Source: Hyphomicrobium sp.
GTDB taxonomy: Bacteria; Pseudomonadota; Alphaproteobacteria; Rhizobiales; Hyphomicrobiaceae
Reading direction: 5' to 3'
Assembly (NCBI GenBank): GCA_021732485.1
Contig: JAKFUV010000004.1
Location: 1 to 64,000 of the forward strand
DNA length: 64,000 bases
Position 1 is the stretch's first letter. Every line of letters starts with the position of its first letter. The notes beneath the pieces were generated by a model that was given only the letters and a program-made list of their open reading frames with translations, made no database searches and was not told the origin of the DNA. The position numbers and the translations under genes were made by a program. Shown here piece by piece: positions 55,452-64,000 of the stretch.

Positions 55452-56489
55452 ATGACCGATCAGAGCGACATCGCCCGATCTTCTGATGCACCGGCCGCGC
55501 GGCGTAGCCAAGGCCAGATCGTGGTGGCTCGGGCCCTGTGGTACATCAAGCCCGGCGTTGCTGAACTGCGCACCGAACGGCTGATGCCGCCGCGTCCCGG
55601 CGAAGCGCGTATTCAAACCCGCTATAGCGCCATTAGTCGTGGCACTGAACGCCTCGTGGCGAACGGCGAAGTGCCGCAAAGTGAATGGCCACGCATGCGC
55701 GCGCCGTTGCAGGCGGGCGATCTCCCCTTTCCGGTCAAATACGGTTATTCGGCGACCGGTATTGTGACCGCTGGCGCCGACGCCCTGCTTGGCCAGCGGG
55801 TGTTCGTACTGCACCCGCATCAAGACCATTTTCATGCCCCTGACAGCATGCTGGTGGCGATCCCGGAGGCGATCCCTGACAAGCGGGCAACGCTCGCCGC
55901 CAATATGGAAACCGCGCTCAACGCCCACTGGGATGCCGGCACCGGCCCCGCTGACCGCGTCCTCGTCATCGGCGCCGGAATCGTCGGACTGCTGATTGCA
56001 CGCCTCGCCAAACGCATCTCGGGCGACGAAGTCACCATCGTTGACATCGATGCCAGCCGGGCATTACTCGCGGCCCAACTCGGTTTGCGCTTCGCCAGCC
56101 CGGCCAACGCACCGAAAGACCAGGCGATTGTATTTCATACCAGCGCCACCGGTGCCGGATTGGAAACGGCGATCGAAGCGGCAGCGTTCGAGGCCCGCAT
56201 CGTCGATTTGAGTTGGTACGGCATCCGCCCGGTGACCATTCGCCTGGGCGGCGCTTTTCACAGCCGGCGCTTGCACCTGTTATCGTCCCAGGTCGGCCAC
56301 GTCGCGCCGAGCCGCCGGGCCCACACCACGCACCACGACCGGTTGGTTAAGGCACTCGCCCTGCTTGATGACCCAGCGCTCGACGCTCTCGTTTCCGACG
56401 AAATTGCCTTTGATGATCTGCCGGACGCGCTGGCACAAATTTGGTCTGGCGCCAGCGGACCGTTACCGCCAGTCATTCGTTATACGTGA
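55452..56489 (+). CDS. MDR-family dehydrogenase of the pterin-type cluster
   Basis: 345 residues of the medium-chain dehydrogenase fold. It has no GHE zinc motif (FPVKYGYSATGIVTAGAD at that position), although relatives are labelled zinc-binding. The Rossmann motif is VLVIGAGIVGLLIARLAKR. The lack of ligands and the sequence around VVARALWYIKPGVAELR suggest a BchC-like or specialised reductase. The next gene (PTPS homologue) starts 34 bp downstream, then glycosyltransferase and methyltransferase overlap successively, indicating an operon. Reaction is not identified. Confidence 0.85.
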   Translation: MTDQSDIARSSDAPAARRSQGQIVVARALWYIKPGVAELRTERLMPPRPGEARIQTRYSAISRGTERLVANGEVPQSEWPRMRAPLQAGDLPFPVKYGYSATGIVTAGADALLGQRVFVLHPHQDHFHAPDSMLVAIPEAIPDKRATLAANMETALNAHWDAGTGPADRVLVIGAGIVGLLIARLAKRISGDEVTIVDIDASRALLAAQLGLRFASPANAPKDQAIVFHTSATGAGLETAIEAAAFEARIVDLSWYGIRPVTIRLGGAFHSRRLHLLSSQVGHVAPSRRAHTTHHDRLVKALALLDDPALDALVSDEIAFDDLPDALAQIWSGASGPLPPVIRYT

Positions 56490-56523
56490 GCAATTCCGAC
56501 GGCCACCGACAGGACAGTCCCAA

Positions 56524-56928
56524 ATGTTTTCCGTTGAAGTTCGCGACCGCATCATGATCGCACACTCCCTTCCCGACGCATTTTTTGGCCCAGCACAGAA
56601 CATGCACGGCGCCACATTCGTCGTTGATGTCGCGTTCTACCGGGCTCAGCTGACACGGCACAACGTCGTCGTTGACATCGGTGCCGCTTTGGACGTGCTG
56701 GCGAAGACGCTCAAGCCGCTGAACTATCAAAATCTCGACGCTCTGCCGCAATTTCAAAGCGTGCTGACCACGACAGAATTTCTCTGCAAATACATCTTCG
56801 ATCAAATGGCGGCAGCCTCCCGTTTGGGAGCGCTCGGAGATGATGGCGCAGGGCTCGACAAAATCCGCGTCACGTTGTCGGAAACCGATCTGGCCCGCGC
56901 CTCCTATGAGGGGTCGGCCCGTGGCTGA
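56524..56928 (+). CDS. 6-pyruvoyltetrahydropterin synthase-like protein with degenerate active site
   Basis: 134 residues of the QueD/PTPS fold. It keeps the first zinc His (AHSL, His14) and the His28 of the central motif, but the second His of HGH is Ala30 (MHGATF), the catalytic Cys position is Ala24 and the DH pair is Asn-Tyr (LNYQNLD). The pterin-anchoring Glu is kept (LSETDLARASY). It may bind a pterin-like ligand without catalysing the standard reaction, or belong to a divergent PTPS subgroup. The ATG at 56524 has AGGACAG upstream. Its end overlaps the glycosyltransferase start by 8 bp. Confidence 0.88.
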   Translation: MFSVEVRDRIMIAHSLPDAFFGPAQNMHGATFVVDVAFYRAQLTRHNVVVDIGAALDVLAKTLKPLNYQNLDALPQFQSVLTTTEFLCKYIFDQMAAASRLGALGDDGAGLDKIRVTLSETDLARASYEGSARG

Positions 56929-57967
56929 AGCCGTATTCGCAATTCCCGGCGATCTTCGCAGTCCGACCGGCGGCTATGCCTACGATCGCCGGGTCATCGA
57001 CCTTCTGCCGGCTTTTGGCGTCAATGTTCACCACGTGGCGCTTCCGGCGTCGTTTCCGACACCGAGCAACGGCGATCTGAAGGAAACGCAAAAACTGTTG
57101 GCAGGCGGCCGCAATGGAGTGCCGTTACTCGTCGATGGGCTCGCCTTCGGTGCCTTCCCCAAGTCATTGCTCGACACCATCGATGGACGCGTGATCGCGC
57201 TGGTGCACCATCCGCTGTTTCTCGAAACCGGGTTGCAACATGCCCGTAAGGTTGAGTTGAAAGCGAACGAACAAGTGGCGCTCGCGCGCGCCGATCATGT
57301 CATCGTGACGAGTCGCACTACGGCGCGCATTCTGATTGAACACATGGCCCTGACCCACGACAAATTGACAGTCGCAGAGCCTGGCACTGATCCCGCCAGC
57401 CGCGCCACGGGAACCGGATCGCCGCTGACCATTTTGGCCGTCGGCGCGGTATTGCCGCGTAAAGGCTACGATTTGCTCGTCGAAGCTTTGGCACCCCTCG
57501 TCGATCTCGATTGGCGGCTGACGATCGCCGGCGCCCTCGACCGCCATCCCGCCGCCGTCGAAGCGTTGCATGCGGCCATCGACGCGCATGATTTACAGCA
57601 TCGGGTGACGCTGGCCGGCAAAGTCGTACCAGCGACCCTCGAACGCTTCTATGAGAGCGCCGACCTGTTTGTGTCATCATCACTATTTGAGGGCTACGGC
57701 ATGGTACTCGCCGAAGCGATGGCACGTGGATTGCCAATCGTCACCGCCACGGGAGGGGCTGCTAGCGATACCGCTGGCAAGGCCGCAGCTCTGCACGTTG
57801 AAAGCGGCAATGTCGCTGAACTGACCGTGGCGTTACGCCGGGCGCTGACCGACAAAAAGCTCCGAGATTCACTCGCCGACGCGGCCTGGGAAGCCGGCCG
57901 GACATTGCCGACGTGGCAAGAAACGGCGCGACGCGTCGCAGCGGTCATTCTAGGTTTGCGGCCATGA
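56921..57967 (+). CDS. Glycosyltransferase family 4 protein
   Basis: 348 residues, GT-B fold: FAIPGDLRSPTGGYAYDRR at the N-terminus, HVIVTSRTTARIL, LAVGAVLPRKGYDLLVEAL, and the C-terminal SSSLFEGYGMVLAEAMARGL with the conserved Glu of GT4. It transfers a sugar from a nucleotide donor. A GTG start at 56921 is chosen because GAGGGG stands 7-12 bp upstream; an in-frame ATG at 56906 would lengthen it by five residues. It overlaps the PTPS-like gene and the methyltransferase (ATGA). Glycosylation of a pterin or other small molecule is an attractive inference from context. Confidence 0.9.
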   Translation: MAEAVFAIPGDLRSPTGGYAYDRRVIDLLPAFGVNVHHVALPASFPTPSNGDLKETQKLLAGGRNGVPLLVDGLAFGAFPKSLLDTIDGRVIALVHHPLFLETGLQHARKVELKANEQVALARADHVIVTSRTTARILIEHMALTHDKLTVAEPGTDPASRATGTGSPLTILAVGAVLPRKGYDLLVEALAPLVDLDWRLTIAGALDRHPAAVEALHAAIDAHDLQHRVTLAGKVVPATLERFYESADLFVSSSLFEGYGMVLAEAMARGLPIVTATGGAASDTAGKAAALHVESGNVAELTVALRRALTDKKLRDSLADAAWEAGRTLPTWQETARRVAAVILGLRP

Positions 57968-58851
57968 ACGACTTTTCGCCGGATTGGTTGAAGCTACGGG
58001 AATCAGCCGATGTTCGCGCCCGCAATCGCGACGTGGCTGATGTCGTCTCGGCACGCTTTGCACTGCGTGATCAAGCCAGTGTCGTCGACCTTGGCTGTGG
58101 CACGGGCTCCAATCTTCGCGCGACAGCACAGCTGCTGCCCGCCCGCCAATCCTGGACATTGGTCGATCATGATCGTGCGTTACTGGCCGCCGCCCAGCGC
58201 GAATTGACAGCGTGGGCTGATCGCGCCGAACTGGTTGACCCGGCGGAGACACCGACTGCGGGCGTTGGTTACCTGCCTCACGCACTTGAACTGACCAAGG
58301 GCTCGCTTGCTATCGCTGTCCGGTTTCGCGAGCTTGATCTGGCGCGAGAGCTCGAATCTGCCTTGAGCGAGCCAGTGGATATGGTCACAGCGTCGGCACT
58401 GTTCGATCTTGTCTCCGAAGACTTCATTCGCGCGCTGGCCCGCTCCGTCACCAAAGCTGGTGCGACTTTCTACACGGTCATGACGTGTAATGGCGTACAG
58501 CGGTGGTCGCCGCATCGCCCCGCCGACAACCAAATTCAAAGCGCGTTCCAGCAACACCAAATGGGTGACAAGGGATTCGGCCCGGCGGCTGGTCCGCTGG
58601 CTGCGTCAATTCTGGCCGAAGAGTTCCGCCTTAGCGGATATCTGATTACGGAAGGCGAAAGCCCATGGCGTCTTGGCAGAAACGACCGAATGCTCATCAA
58701 TGAGATGGTGCGCGGTCATGCCATGGCGGCGTCAGAAACTGGCCTCGTCGACGCAAAAACCATAGAGAATTGGGTCAAAGTTCAACGCACCGCCGCCGAA
58801 ACCGGGCATTTGGACGTCTGCGCCGTACCGACGGCTGCCGTGCGCTTTTAG
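57964..58851 (+). CDS. SAM-dependent class I methyltransferase
   Basis: 295 residues. The SAM site SVVDLGCGTGSNLRATAQLL, the acidic LVDHDRALLAA and MVTASALFDLVSEDF are typical of class I methyltransferases. Start ATG overlaps the glycosyltransferase stop (ATGA). It completes the cluster MDR - PTPS-like - GT - MT, all plus strand. It would methylate the cluster's product or intermediate; the acceptor is unknown. Confidence 0.88.
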   Translation: MNDFSPDWLKLRESADVRARNRDVADVVSARFALRDQASVVDLGCGTGSNLRATAQLLPARQSWTLVDHDRALLAAAQRELTAWADRAELVDPAETPTAGVGYLPHALELTKGSLAIAVRFRELDLARELESALSEPVDMVTASALFDLVSEDFIRALARSVTKAGATFYTVMTCNGVQRWSPHRPADNQIQSAFQQHQMGDKGFGPAAGPLAASILAEEFRLSGYLITEGESPWRLGRNDRMLINEMVRGHAMAASETGLVDAKTIENWVKVQRTAAETGHLDVCAVPTAAVRF

Positions 58852-58889
58852 AAACGCTGCGCACGGCATCATTGGTCGCCTGCCAACTC

Positions 58890-59489
58890 TCAAACGATTT
58901 TCTTGGGCAGCATCCGTTCGACAATGCGATCCTTGCGCACGAAACGATGGTAGATCGCCGCGCCAATGTGCAGGGCAATAAGCGCCAGCAGTGCAAACGC
59001 CATAAGTTCGTGGACCTCGAACACTTGCTCGGCGAATTTCTCATCTTTGGCCGTCACAACCGGCAGCGGAATGCCGAACGGGCTCAGCGCGCCGTAGTAT
59101 GACGTACCGAGGTAGCCGGCGACGGGAATGGCGATCAGCAGCAGATACATGAGCCAGTGCGTCAGATGACTAACCCCGATCAACGCCGGCGGAAGCGAGC
59201 GGTCCGACGGCGGCGCGCCTTTCGTCAGACGGTAAATCAACCGCGCCGTGATCAATAGTAGGACGATAACGCCGATGGTTTTGTGCGCATCGTAAAGAAA
59301 ACCTGTCGTCGCGTCCCACAAGCCGACCTTTGTTTCGCCCGCCTCATTGACGTACTCCATGGCGCTGCCGCGATAAGTCATGTAGAGGCCGATAGGGAAC
59401 TGCGCCAAAAGCAGTAGAACCGTCGTCCAGTGAAATTTCCGAGCTGTAGACGTATAGACGGGGACGTCATGGTCACGATCGCTGGCCAT
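58890..59489 (-). CDS. Cytochrome b561-type membrane protein
   Basis: 199 residues with four membrane helices. Histidines suited to bind two b hemes occur at KFHWTTVLLLLAQF, YDAHKTIGVIVLLLITAR, THWLMYLLLIAIP and HELMAFALLALIALHIGAAIYH, the pattern of the bacterial b561/Ni-hydrogenase cytochrome family. It passes electrons between quinone and a periplasmic or cytoplasmic partner. The ATG at 59489 has an AAAGGA ribosome site; GTG at 59495 is possible. It directly follows the RibD-like gene (7 bp), so the two are probably one transcript. Confidence 0.9.
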   Translation of the reverse strand: MASDRDHDVPVYTSTARKFHWTTVLLLLAQFPIGLYMTYRGSAMEYVNEAGETKVGLWDATTGFLYDAHKTIGVIVLLLITARLIYRLTKGAPPSDRSLPPALIGVSHLTHWLMYLLLIAIPVAGYLGTSYYGALSPFGIPLPVVTAKDEKFAEQVFEVHELMAFALLALIALHIGAAIYHRFVRKDRIVERMLPKKIV

Positions 59490-59495
59490 TGGCAC

Positions 59496-60257
59496 TTATC
59501 CTTTCCATGTTCGACGAAGATCACAATCGAACAACACATCACCCTCGTCAAGAATATGAACGTGCGTCACCGGCCGATAGGCTTCCGTCAGTTCCGAGAT
59601 CGGCTTCAATGACAGCCCGTTGATGCCCGAGCCGAGGATAACAGGGGCAACAAGGACGTGCAGCCGGTCGACGGCGCCGGCATCGATAAATTTTGACACC
59701 GTTGACGCACCGCCTTCGACGAGTATTTTTTTTAGGCCCAATTGAAATAAGGCCGAAACAATGTCGCCCGGCGCTATGTCGTCGCCATGACGATCGAGCA
59801 CGAGTGCTTCGGCGCCGTCGGGTGTTGCTCCTGGACTGGTCCTCACGACGATGCAGCGCGCATCGCCGGACGATAGGCAGCGCGCATGTGCAGGCAAACG
59901 CCGATTGGGGTCAATCACAACTCGAACCGGATGACGGCCTTCAACGCGGCGGACAGTCAAGAGCGGGTCATCGGCGGCAATCGTACCGATGCCGACGACG
60001 ACTGCGTCGACATGGGCGCGCAGCCGGTGAAGATGATCGAGGGCGCCGCTGCCATTGATCCACCGCGATGCGCCTGTAGGGGTGGCAATACGGCCATCGA
60101 GTGATTGTCCGAGCTGCGCCACAACAAAAGAGCGGTCGGGTGATGCATCTCGGATCGGCGCGAAAATGGTGTCCAGCGCCGCTGGCGGCGTGACGCGGAG
60201 CACGGCCTCTCGTCGCTCCGAATGAAGGACTGCGGCTTCATTGATCGGCGACGGCAT
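59496..60257 (-). CDS. RibD C-terminal-type reductase (pyrimidine/pterin reductase)
   Basis: 253 residues of the DHFR-like RibD-C fold without the deaminase domain: VVAQLGQSLDGRIATPTGAS, LRAHVDAVVVGIGTIAADDP, VRVVIDPNRRLPAHARC and ILVEGGASTVSKFIDAG. Stand-alone members reduce riboflavin-pathway intermediates or, in some cases, pteridines. Its neighbours are a PTPS-like gene and cytochrome b561 rather than rib genes, so a pterin-type substrate is possible. The start at 60257 is chosen; ATG 60299 is an alternative. It is divergent from the YfhO-like gene. Confidence 0.88.
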   Translation of the reverse strand: MPSPINEAAVLHSERREAVLRVTPPAALDTIFAPIRDASPDRSFVVAQLGQSLDGRIATPTGASRWINGSGALDHLHRLRAHVDAVVVGIGTIAADDPLLTVRRVEGRHPVRVVIDPNRRLPAHARCLSSGDARCIVVRTSPGATPDGAEALVLDRHGDDIAPGDIVSALFQLGLKKILVEGGASTVSKFIDAGAVDRLHVLVAPVILGSGINGLSLKPISELTEAYRPVTHVHILDEGDVLFDCDLRRTWKG

Positions 60258-60360
60258 GCGCGGTCCGATATGCTTGAAGTTTATTGATGCAGCAGCCATA
60301 ACCGCGTCGATTGATCTTAGGTTCAAGAGCCATTTGCCGCCCACAGCAAGACAGGTTCCA

Positions 60361-62709
60361 ATGTCTGCAACTGATAGTCGGTTCGCCGGGCTGGAACAAG
60401 GCAACAGCCGCGCCGGCGTGGGGTCGACGCGAGGCCGCGAAATTAGTTCCGCCTTCGCCTTGCTCTTTATTGGCTGGATCATCCTGGCTTGGCCATGGCT
60501 ATCAGGGCATGTGAGCATACCGTGGGACGCAAAAGCGCATTTTCTGCCACAGCTACAATTCTTGGCCGCGGCCTTCGCCAGCGGCGACAGCCCATTTTGG
60601 GCGCCGTTCGTGTTTTCCGGTCATCCGCAGATCGCCGATCCGCAATCGCTCATTTTCTCGCCGCCATTCGTCGTTCTGGCCTATCTGGATAAAACGCCAA
60701 CATCGTACGCCGCCGACCTGACGGTGTTTACGCTGCTACTCCTCAGCGCCGCCGCCATGCTGCGCTGGCTCATCGACAAGGACTTGCAACCGGTCGCAGC
60801 GGTGTTCGCCGCACTGAGCTTCATATTCGGAGCTGCGATGGCATGGCGCATTCAGCACATCGGCCAGGTGATGAGCCTCGCGTACCTGCCGATTGTTTTG
60901 CTGATGCTCGATCGAGCACTCATCCGCCGCTCCGTTTACTACGCCATTGGTGCCGGCATTGCGGCGGCATGTCTGGTGCTCGGGCGTGATCAGGTCGCGC
61001 TGCTGTCTGTCTATTTCCTCATCGCTTATGTCGTGAACCACTGGCTGCTTTCTCGCGATGCCAAAGCCGAATTCGCGGCAACGCTCAAGCCGCTCGCCAT
61101 CGCGACGCTCACCGGCGCATGTCTCATCGCCATTCCATTGATGCTGACAATTCTGGTGGCAGCCGACAGCAATCGACCATCGATCGATGTTGTGGCCGCT
61201 GGACGAGGGTCACTTCATCCGGCACATGGCTTGACGCTTTTCGCACCCAACGTGTTCGGTTCGTCCGGCGAAATGGTGCGCTATTGGGGGCCGCCGAGCT
61301 TGTCGTGGAGCGGCACCGGCTTGTATCTCGCCCAAAACATGGGCCAGCTTTACATTGGCGCGTTACCGGCACTGCTGCTTGTCTTGGGAGCAGTTTCGGG
61401 TCGCATCTGGCGGCGCGATTGCCGTATTTATTCTGCGGCCCTCGTCGCCACGACGCTGTTTGCGCTAGGCTGGTATACGCCGGTCTTCCAAATGTTTCAT
61501 GCACTTATCCCGGGCATCGATCTTTATCGCCGCCCGGCAGACGCGGTTTTTCTCATGGGCTTTTTGGCGAGTGTGCTGGCCGGGCTGATGCTCGACAAAG
61601 TGCTGCGCAACGATAGCGAAACGGTGATCGTTTCGCGCGGGGCTGTCATCGCGACGGTCACCATCATCGTCATCGTGTTTTTGACCATGATCGCGCTTGC
61701 GCTGCGCTTTGATAGGCTTTCCGTCGCTTGGCCGGCCATCGTCGTTCCAGTGGGGCTGTTTGCCGCCGCAGCCCTGGTGCTCGCGACGGCAATGCGTTTT
61801 GCCCGTGATCAAGCGTATTATGTCGTGCCGCTGATCGTTGCCCTGCTGGTTGGTGACCTGGCCTGGTCGAACCGGCCCGGCGGAGCGACGGGTCTACCGC
61901 CGAACCTCTATAGCATCCTCGATACCGCGAGCACTGACGACACCATCGTCGCGCTGAAGCAATTGACCCGGAAAAGCGCGACGGAAACCCGTCGTGATCG
62001 CGTCGAGATCGTCGGCTTCGGTTTCATTTGGCCAAACGCCAGCTTAACGCATCGGCTCGAAAATACGCTCGGTTACAATCCGTTGCGGCTTGGTGCCTAC
62101 ACCCGGGCGACAGGCGCTGGTGACCACGTGGGACTGCCGAGCCAAAAGAATTTTTCGCCGCTCTTTCCGTCCTACAGATCGCAACTCACCGATCTTCTTG
62201 GGCTGCGTTACATCGCGACAAGCGTGCCGGTCGAAACGATCGACAAAAAACTAAAACCCGGCGATCTTAATCTGGTCGCCAAGACGTCGCGCGGATACAT
62301 TTACGAAAACAGCCGAGCGATGCCGCGCGTTGTGTTCGCTACCGCAGCGCACATGGCCGACTTTGAAGCGATCACCACATCTGGGCAGTGGCCGAACGTC
62401 GATCTCTCGACTGACGTGCTGTTGGCGGACGCCGCGCCGCACGGCCGCCGCGCTGCGGGTGTGGCTCGGATCGTTAGCTACGCGAACACCCGAATCGTTT
62501 TGGAGGCCGACAGCCCTGAGGGCGGATGGCTGGTGCTCCACGATGTTTGGCAGCCGTGGTGGTTTGCAGCCATCGATGGTGACGAGACGCGCCTCCAGCG
62601 CGCCAACGTGCTTTTTCGAGCTGTTGCGGTGCCACCCGGTCGCCATACCGTTACGATGACATTTGAGCCCCTGCGTGGTGCCTTGCAGCAGGTTTTTGGC
62701 AGTAAATAG
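60361..62709 (+). CDS. YfhO-like large membrane protein
   Basis: 782 residues. About twelve or more hydrophobic helices in the first 540 residues (e.g. FALLFIGWIILAWPWLSG, SIPWDAKAHFLPQLQFLA) and a C-terminal soluble domain ending in a beta-rich part (GGWLVLHDVWQPWWFAAIDG). This matches the YfhO family (PF09586), proposed glycosyltransferases that use lipid-linked sugars on the periplasmic side. It is followed after 93 bp by the NdvA-like exporter. Function in decorating a surface glycan is inference. The ATG at 60361 is preferred over 60241 since the upstream 40 residues overlap the divergent gene. Confidence 0.85.
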   Translation: MSATDSRFAGLEQGNSRAGVGSTRGREISSAFALLFIGWIILAWPWLSGHVSIPWDAKAHFLPQLQFLAAAFASGDSPFWAPFVFSGHPQIADPQSLIFSPPFVVLAYLDKTPTSYAADLTVFTLLLLSAAAMLRWLIDKDLQPVAAVFAALSFIFGAAMAWRIQHIGQVMSLAYLPIVLLMLDRALIRRSVYYAIGAGIAAACLVLGRDQVALLSVYFLIAYVVNHWLLSRDAKAEFAATLKPLAIATLTGACLIAIPLMLTILVAADSNRPSIDVVAAGRGSLHPAHGLTLFAPNVFGSSGEMVRYWGPPSLSWSGTGLYLAQNMGQLYIGALPALLLVLGAVSGRIWRRDCRIYSAALVATTLFALGWYTPVFQMFHALIPGIDLYRRPADAVFLMGFLASVLAGLMLDKVLRNDSETVIVSRGAVIATVTIIVIVFLTMIALALRFDRLSVAWPAIVVPVGLFAAAALVLATAMRFARDQAYYVVPLIVALLVGDLAWSNRPGGATGLPPNLYSILDTASTDDTIVALKQLTRKSATETRRDRVEIVGFGFIWPNASLTHRLENTLGYNPLRLGAYTRATGAGDHVGLPSQKNFSPLFPSYRSQLTDLLGLRYIATSVPVETIDKKLKPGDLNLVAKTSRGYIYENSRAMPRVVFATAAHMADFEAITTSGQWPNVDLSTDVLLADAAPHGRRAAGVARIVSYANTRIVLEADSPEGGWLVLHDVWQPWWFAAIDGDETRLQRANVLFRAVAVPPGRHTVTMTFEPLRGALQQVFGSK

Positions 62710-62802
62710 CCGGGCCGCGCGAATGCTTCGCAGCTTGTAAGCCGCTGGCAATCGGGCAAAACCGGCGGCGACGTTCGAACTGATGAGCAAAATCTGGCGG
62801 CC

Positions 62803-64000
62803 ATGCTGATGAATACGCCGACGCACATACCGCCTGCCGCCGGCGACTTGACCCTGCTGCAAATCTATCAGCGGTCGCTGGCCCTGTTGTCATCGGAAAA
62901 GTATCTGGCGATCACACTCGCCGCCGCTGGCGTTTTCATCGCCGGTGTGCAGCTCGCCGAACCAATCCTTTTTGGTCGTGTGATCGACGCGCTGACCAAA
63001 GGTGACGACCCGTCCTGGTTGATCGGTGTTTGGGCGGCGCTCGGATTGTTCGGCATCCTAGCAGGTGTTGTGGTCGCCGTTTATGCCGATCGCCTCGCTC
63101 ACCGGCAAAAACTTCGACACATGGCGCAAGTTTTCGAGGGAGCGATCGCGCTACCGCAGAACTATCACGCCGAGCGCGGATCAGGCTCGGTCATCCGCAC
63201 GATACTTTCAGGCAGCAGTTCATTGTTCTGGCTTTGGCTCGGAGCCATGCGCGATCAACTGACCGCACTGGTTGGAATTGTTTTGATGATCCCAACGGCA
63301 TTGACGATGAATGTCCATATGGCCCAAATCCTGTTGTCGTTGGCGGCTGCCTACACCTTGATGAATGTTATCGTGATGCAGAAAACGTCCGCAGGCCAAG
63401 CTGCGGTCGAGGGCTACGAAGCAGCGCTGTCCGGTCGCGTTGTCGATGTGATCGGCAATGTCAGCGTGGTGCAGAGTTATGGGCGCATCCACGCTGAGTC
63501 TCGGGCGTTGCGCGAATTGATGCAAAAGCTGCTCACTGCGCAGTTTCCGGTCCTGACGTGGTGGGGCGTCCTCGCCGTGCTGCAACGCGCGGCGGCGACA
63601 CTGACGATGGTCGTCATATTGATTGCTGGTTCTATATTGAAGCAGCGTGGCGAGCTCACGGTCGGCGAGATCGTCAGTTTCGTCGCCTTTGCAACGCTGC
63701 TGATCGGCAAGCTCGATCAATTGTCGGGCTTTGCCGTTCGTATTCACCAGCAGGCGCCGACGTTGCGAAGTTTGTTCGCGCTCACCGATGAGCTAGCGAC
63801 CGTGGTGGACCATGCCAACGCGCGCCCGCTACCGGCCATTGTCGGCAATGTTCATTTTTCAAATGTCAGCTACCGCTATGGCTCCGGCCCGCAGGGTGTG
63901 TTCGACATTTCATTTGAAACGAAACCTGGCGAGACGATCGCATTGGTGGGACCAACGGGCTCAGGAAAGTCGACGACGATTGCCTTGCTGCAAAGATTTC
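62803..64000 (+). CDS. NdvA-like glucan ABC exporter (ATPase/permease), partial
   Basis: At least 399 residues, running off the right edge. The N-terminus (LLQIYQRSLALLSSEKYLAI, AGVQLAEPILFGRVIDAL) is characteristic of ChvA/NdvA-type cyclic beta-glucan exporters. A membrane domain of six helices follows, then the NBD begins (VHFSNVSYRYGSGPQGVFDI) and Walker A GPTGSGKSTT is complete just before the edge. It is an inner-membrane half-transporter that exports beta-1,2- or related glucans. Start ATG at 62803; 62809 is alternative. It follows the YfhO-like gene in the same direction. Confidence 0.9.
   Translation, partial: MLMNTPTHIPPAAGDLTLLQIYQRSLALLSSEKYLAITLAAAGVFIAGVQLAEPILFGRVIDALTKGDDPSWLIGVWAALGLFGILAGVVVAVYADRLAHRQKLRHMAQVFEGAIALPQNYHAERGSGSVIRTILSGSSSLFWLWLGAMRDQLTALVGIVLMIPTALTMNVHMAQILLSLAAAYTLMNVIVMQKTSAGQAAVEGYEAALSGRVVDVIGNVSVVQSYGRIHAESRALRELMQKLLTAQFPVLTWWGVLAVLQRAAATLTMVVILIAGSILKQRGELTVGEIVSFVAFATLLIGKLDQLSGFAVRIHQQAPTLRSLFALTDELATVVDHANARPLPAIVGNVHFSNVSYRYGSGPQGVFDISFETKPGETIALVGPTGSGKSTTIALLQRF

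Noticed and set aside
1..64000. CRISPR arrays, rRNA operons, insertion sequences and long tandem repeats
   Set aside because: None was seen on reading: no regularly spaced repeats, no rRNA-like stretches and no transposase frames.

Overview
The window looks like a chromosomal segment of an alphaproteobacterium, most likely of the order Hyphomicrobiales (Rhizobiales). The evidence is the moderately high G+C content, rhizobial-type envelope genes (an ExoF-like export protein, an NdvA-like glucan exporter, OpgH, a TIGR01459-type HAD hydrolase) and the Tyr-rich small secreted proteins. Genus cannot be resolved from the sequence alone.

Region A (1-16885) is accessory. A minus-strand heavy-metal operon (P1B ATPase, LspA, a small Cys-rich ORF, an ACR3/SBF-type permease; about 363-4283) faces a divergent MerR regulator. 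That regulator is cut off after 43 codons (4350-4481), while its dyad operator at 4321-4341 is intact. Directly abutting the cut is a four-gene minus-strand operon (about 13516 to 4437): two PLD-like proteins, one helical protein of unknown family, and a 1518-residue protein with an Mrr-like PD-(D/E)xK nuclease domain, a NACHT/STAND NTPase and a long helical C-terminus. The translationally coupled organisation and mobile setting suggest an anti-phage or anti-plasmid system; this is the best candidate for an undescribed system here. A DUF3489 - DUF2924 - large serine recombinase module (14081-16604) follows, and the accessory zone stops near the 3' end of tRNA-Tyr.

Region B (16886-25600) holds tRNA-Tyr, rlmB, two small exported proteins, a type I secretion ABC/HlyD pair whose ATPase has lost key catalytic residues, tRNA-Thr and an FAD-dependent oxidoreductase.

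Region C (25606-49665) is an exopolysaccharide/surface-glycan locus: a LuxR-type regulator with a pseudo-receiver domain, priming sugar transferase, Wzz-like protein, AGE-family epimerase, fused nucleotidyltransferase-phosphatase (HddC-GmhB type), sugar epimerase, Wzy-like polymerase, GDP-fucose genes (fcl, gmd), three glycosyltransferases, a GH16 glycanase, Wzx flippase, a hypothetical protein, a CBS-aminotransferase fusion, an HddA-type kinase, and an ExoF/Wza-like export protein ending in a terminator. Together these predict a Wzx/Wzy polymer containing GDP-fucose- and GDP-heptose-derived sugars.

Region D (49841-64000) contains an MDR oxidoreductase, a HAD hydrolase, a periplasmic protein, an FkbM methyltransferase and OpgH. 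These are followed by a compact cluster (MDR dehydrogenase, degenerate 6-pyruvoyltetrahydropterin-synthase homologue, glycosyltransferase, methyltransferase; and divergently RibD-like reductase plus cytochrome b561), a YfhO-like membrane protein and the start of an NdvA-like ABC exporter that runs off the end.
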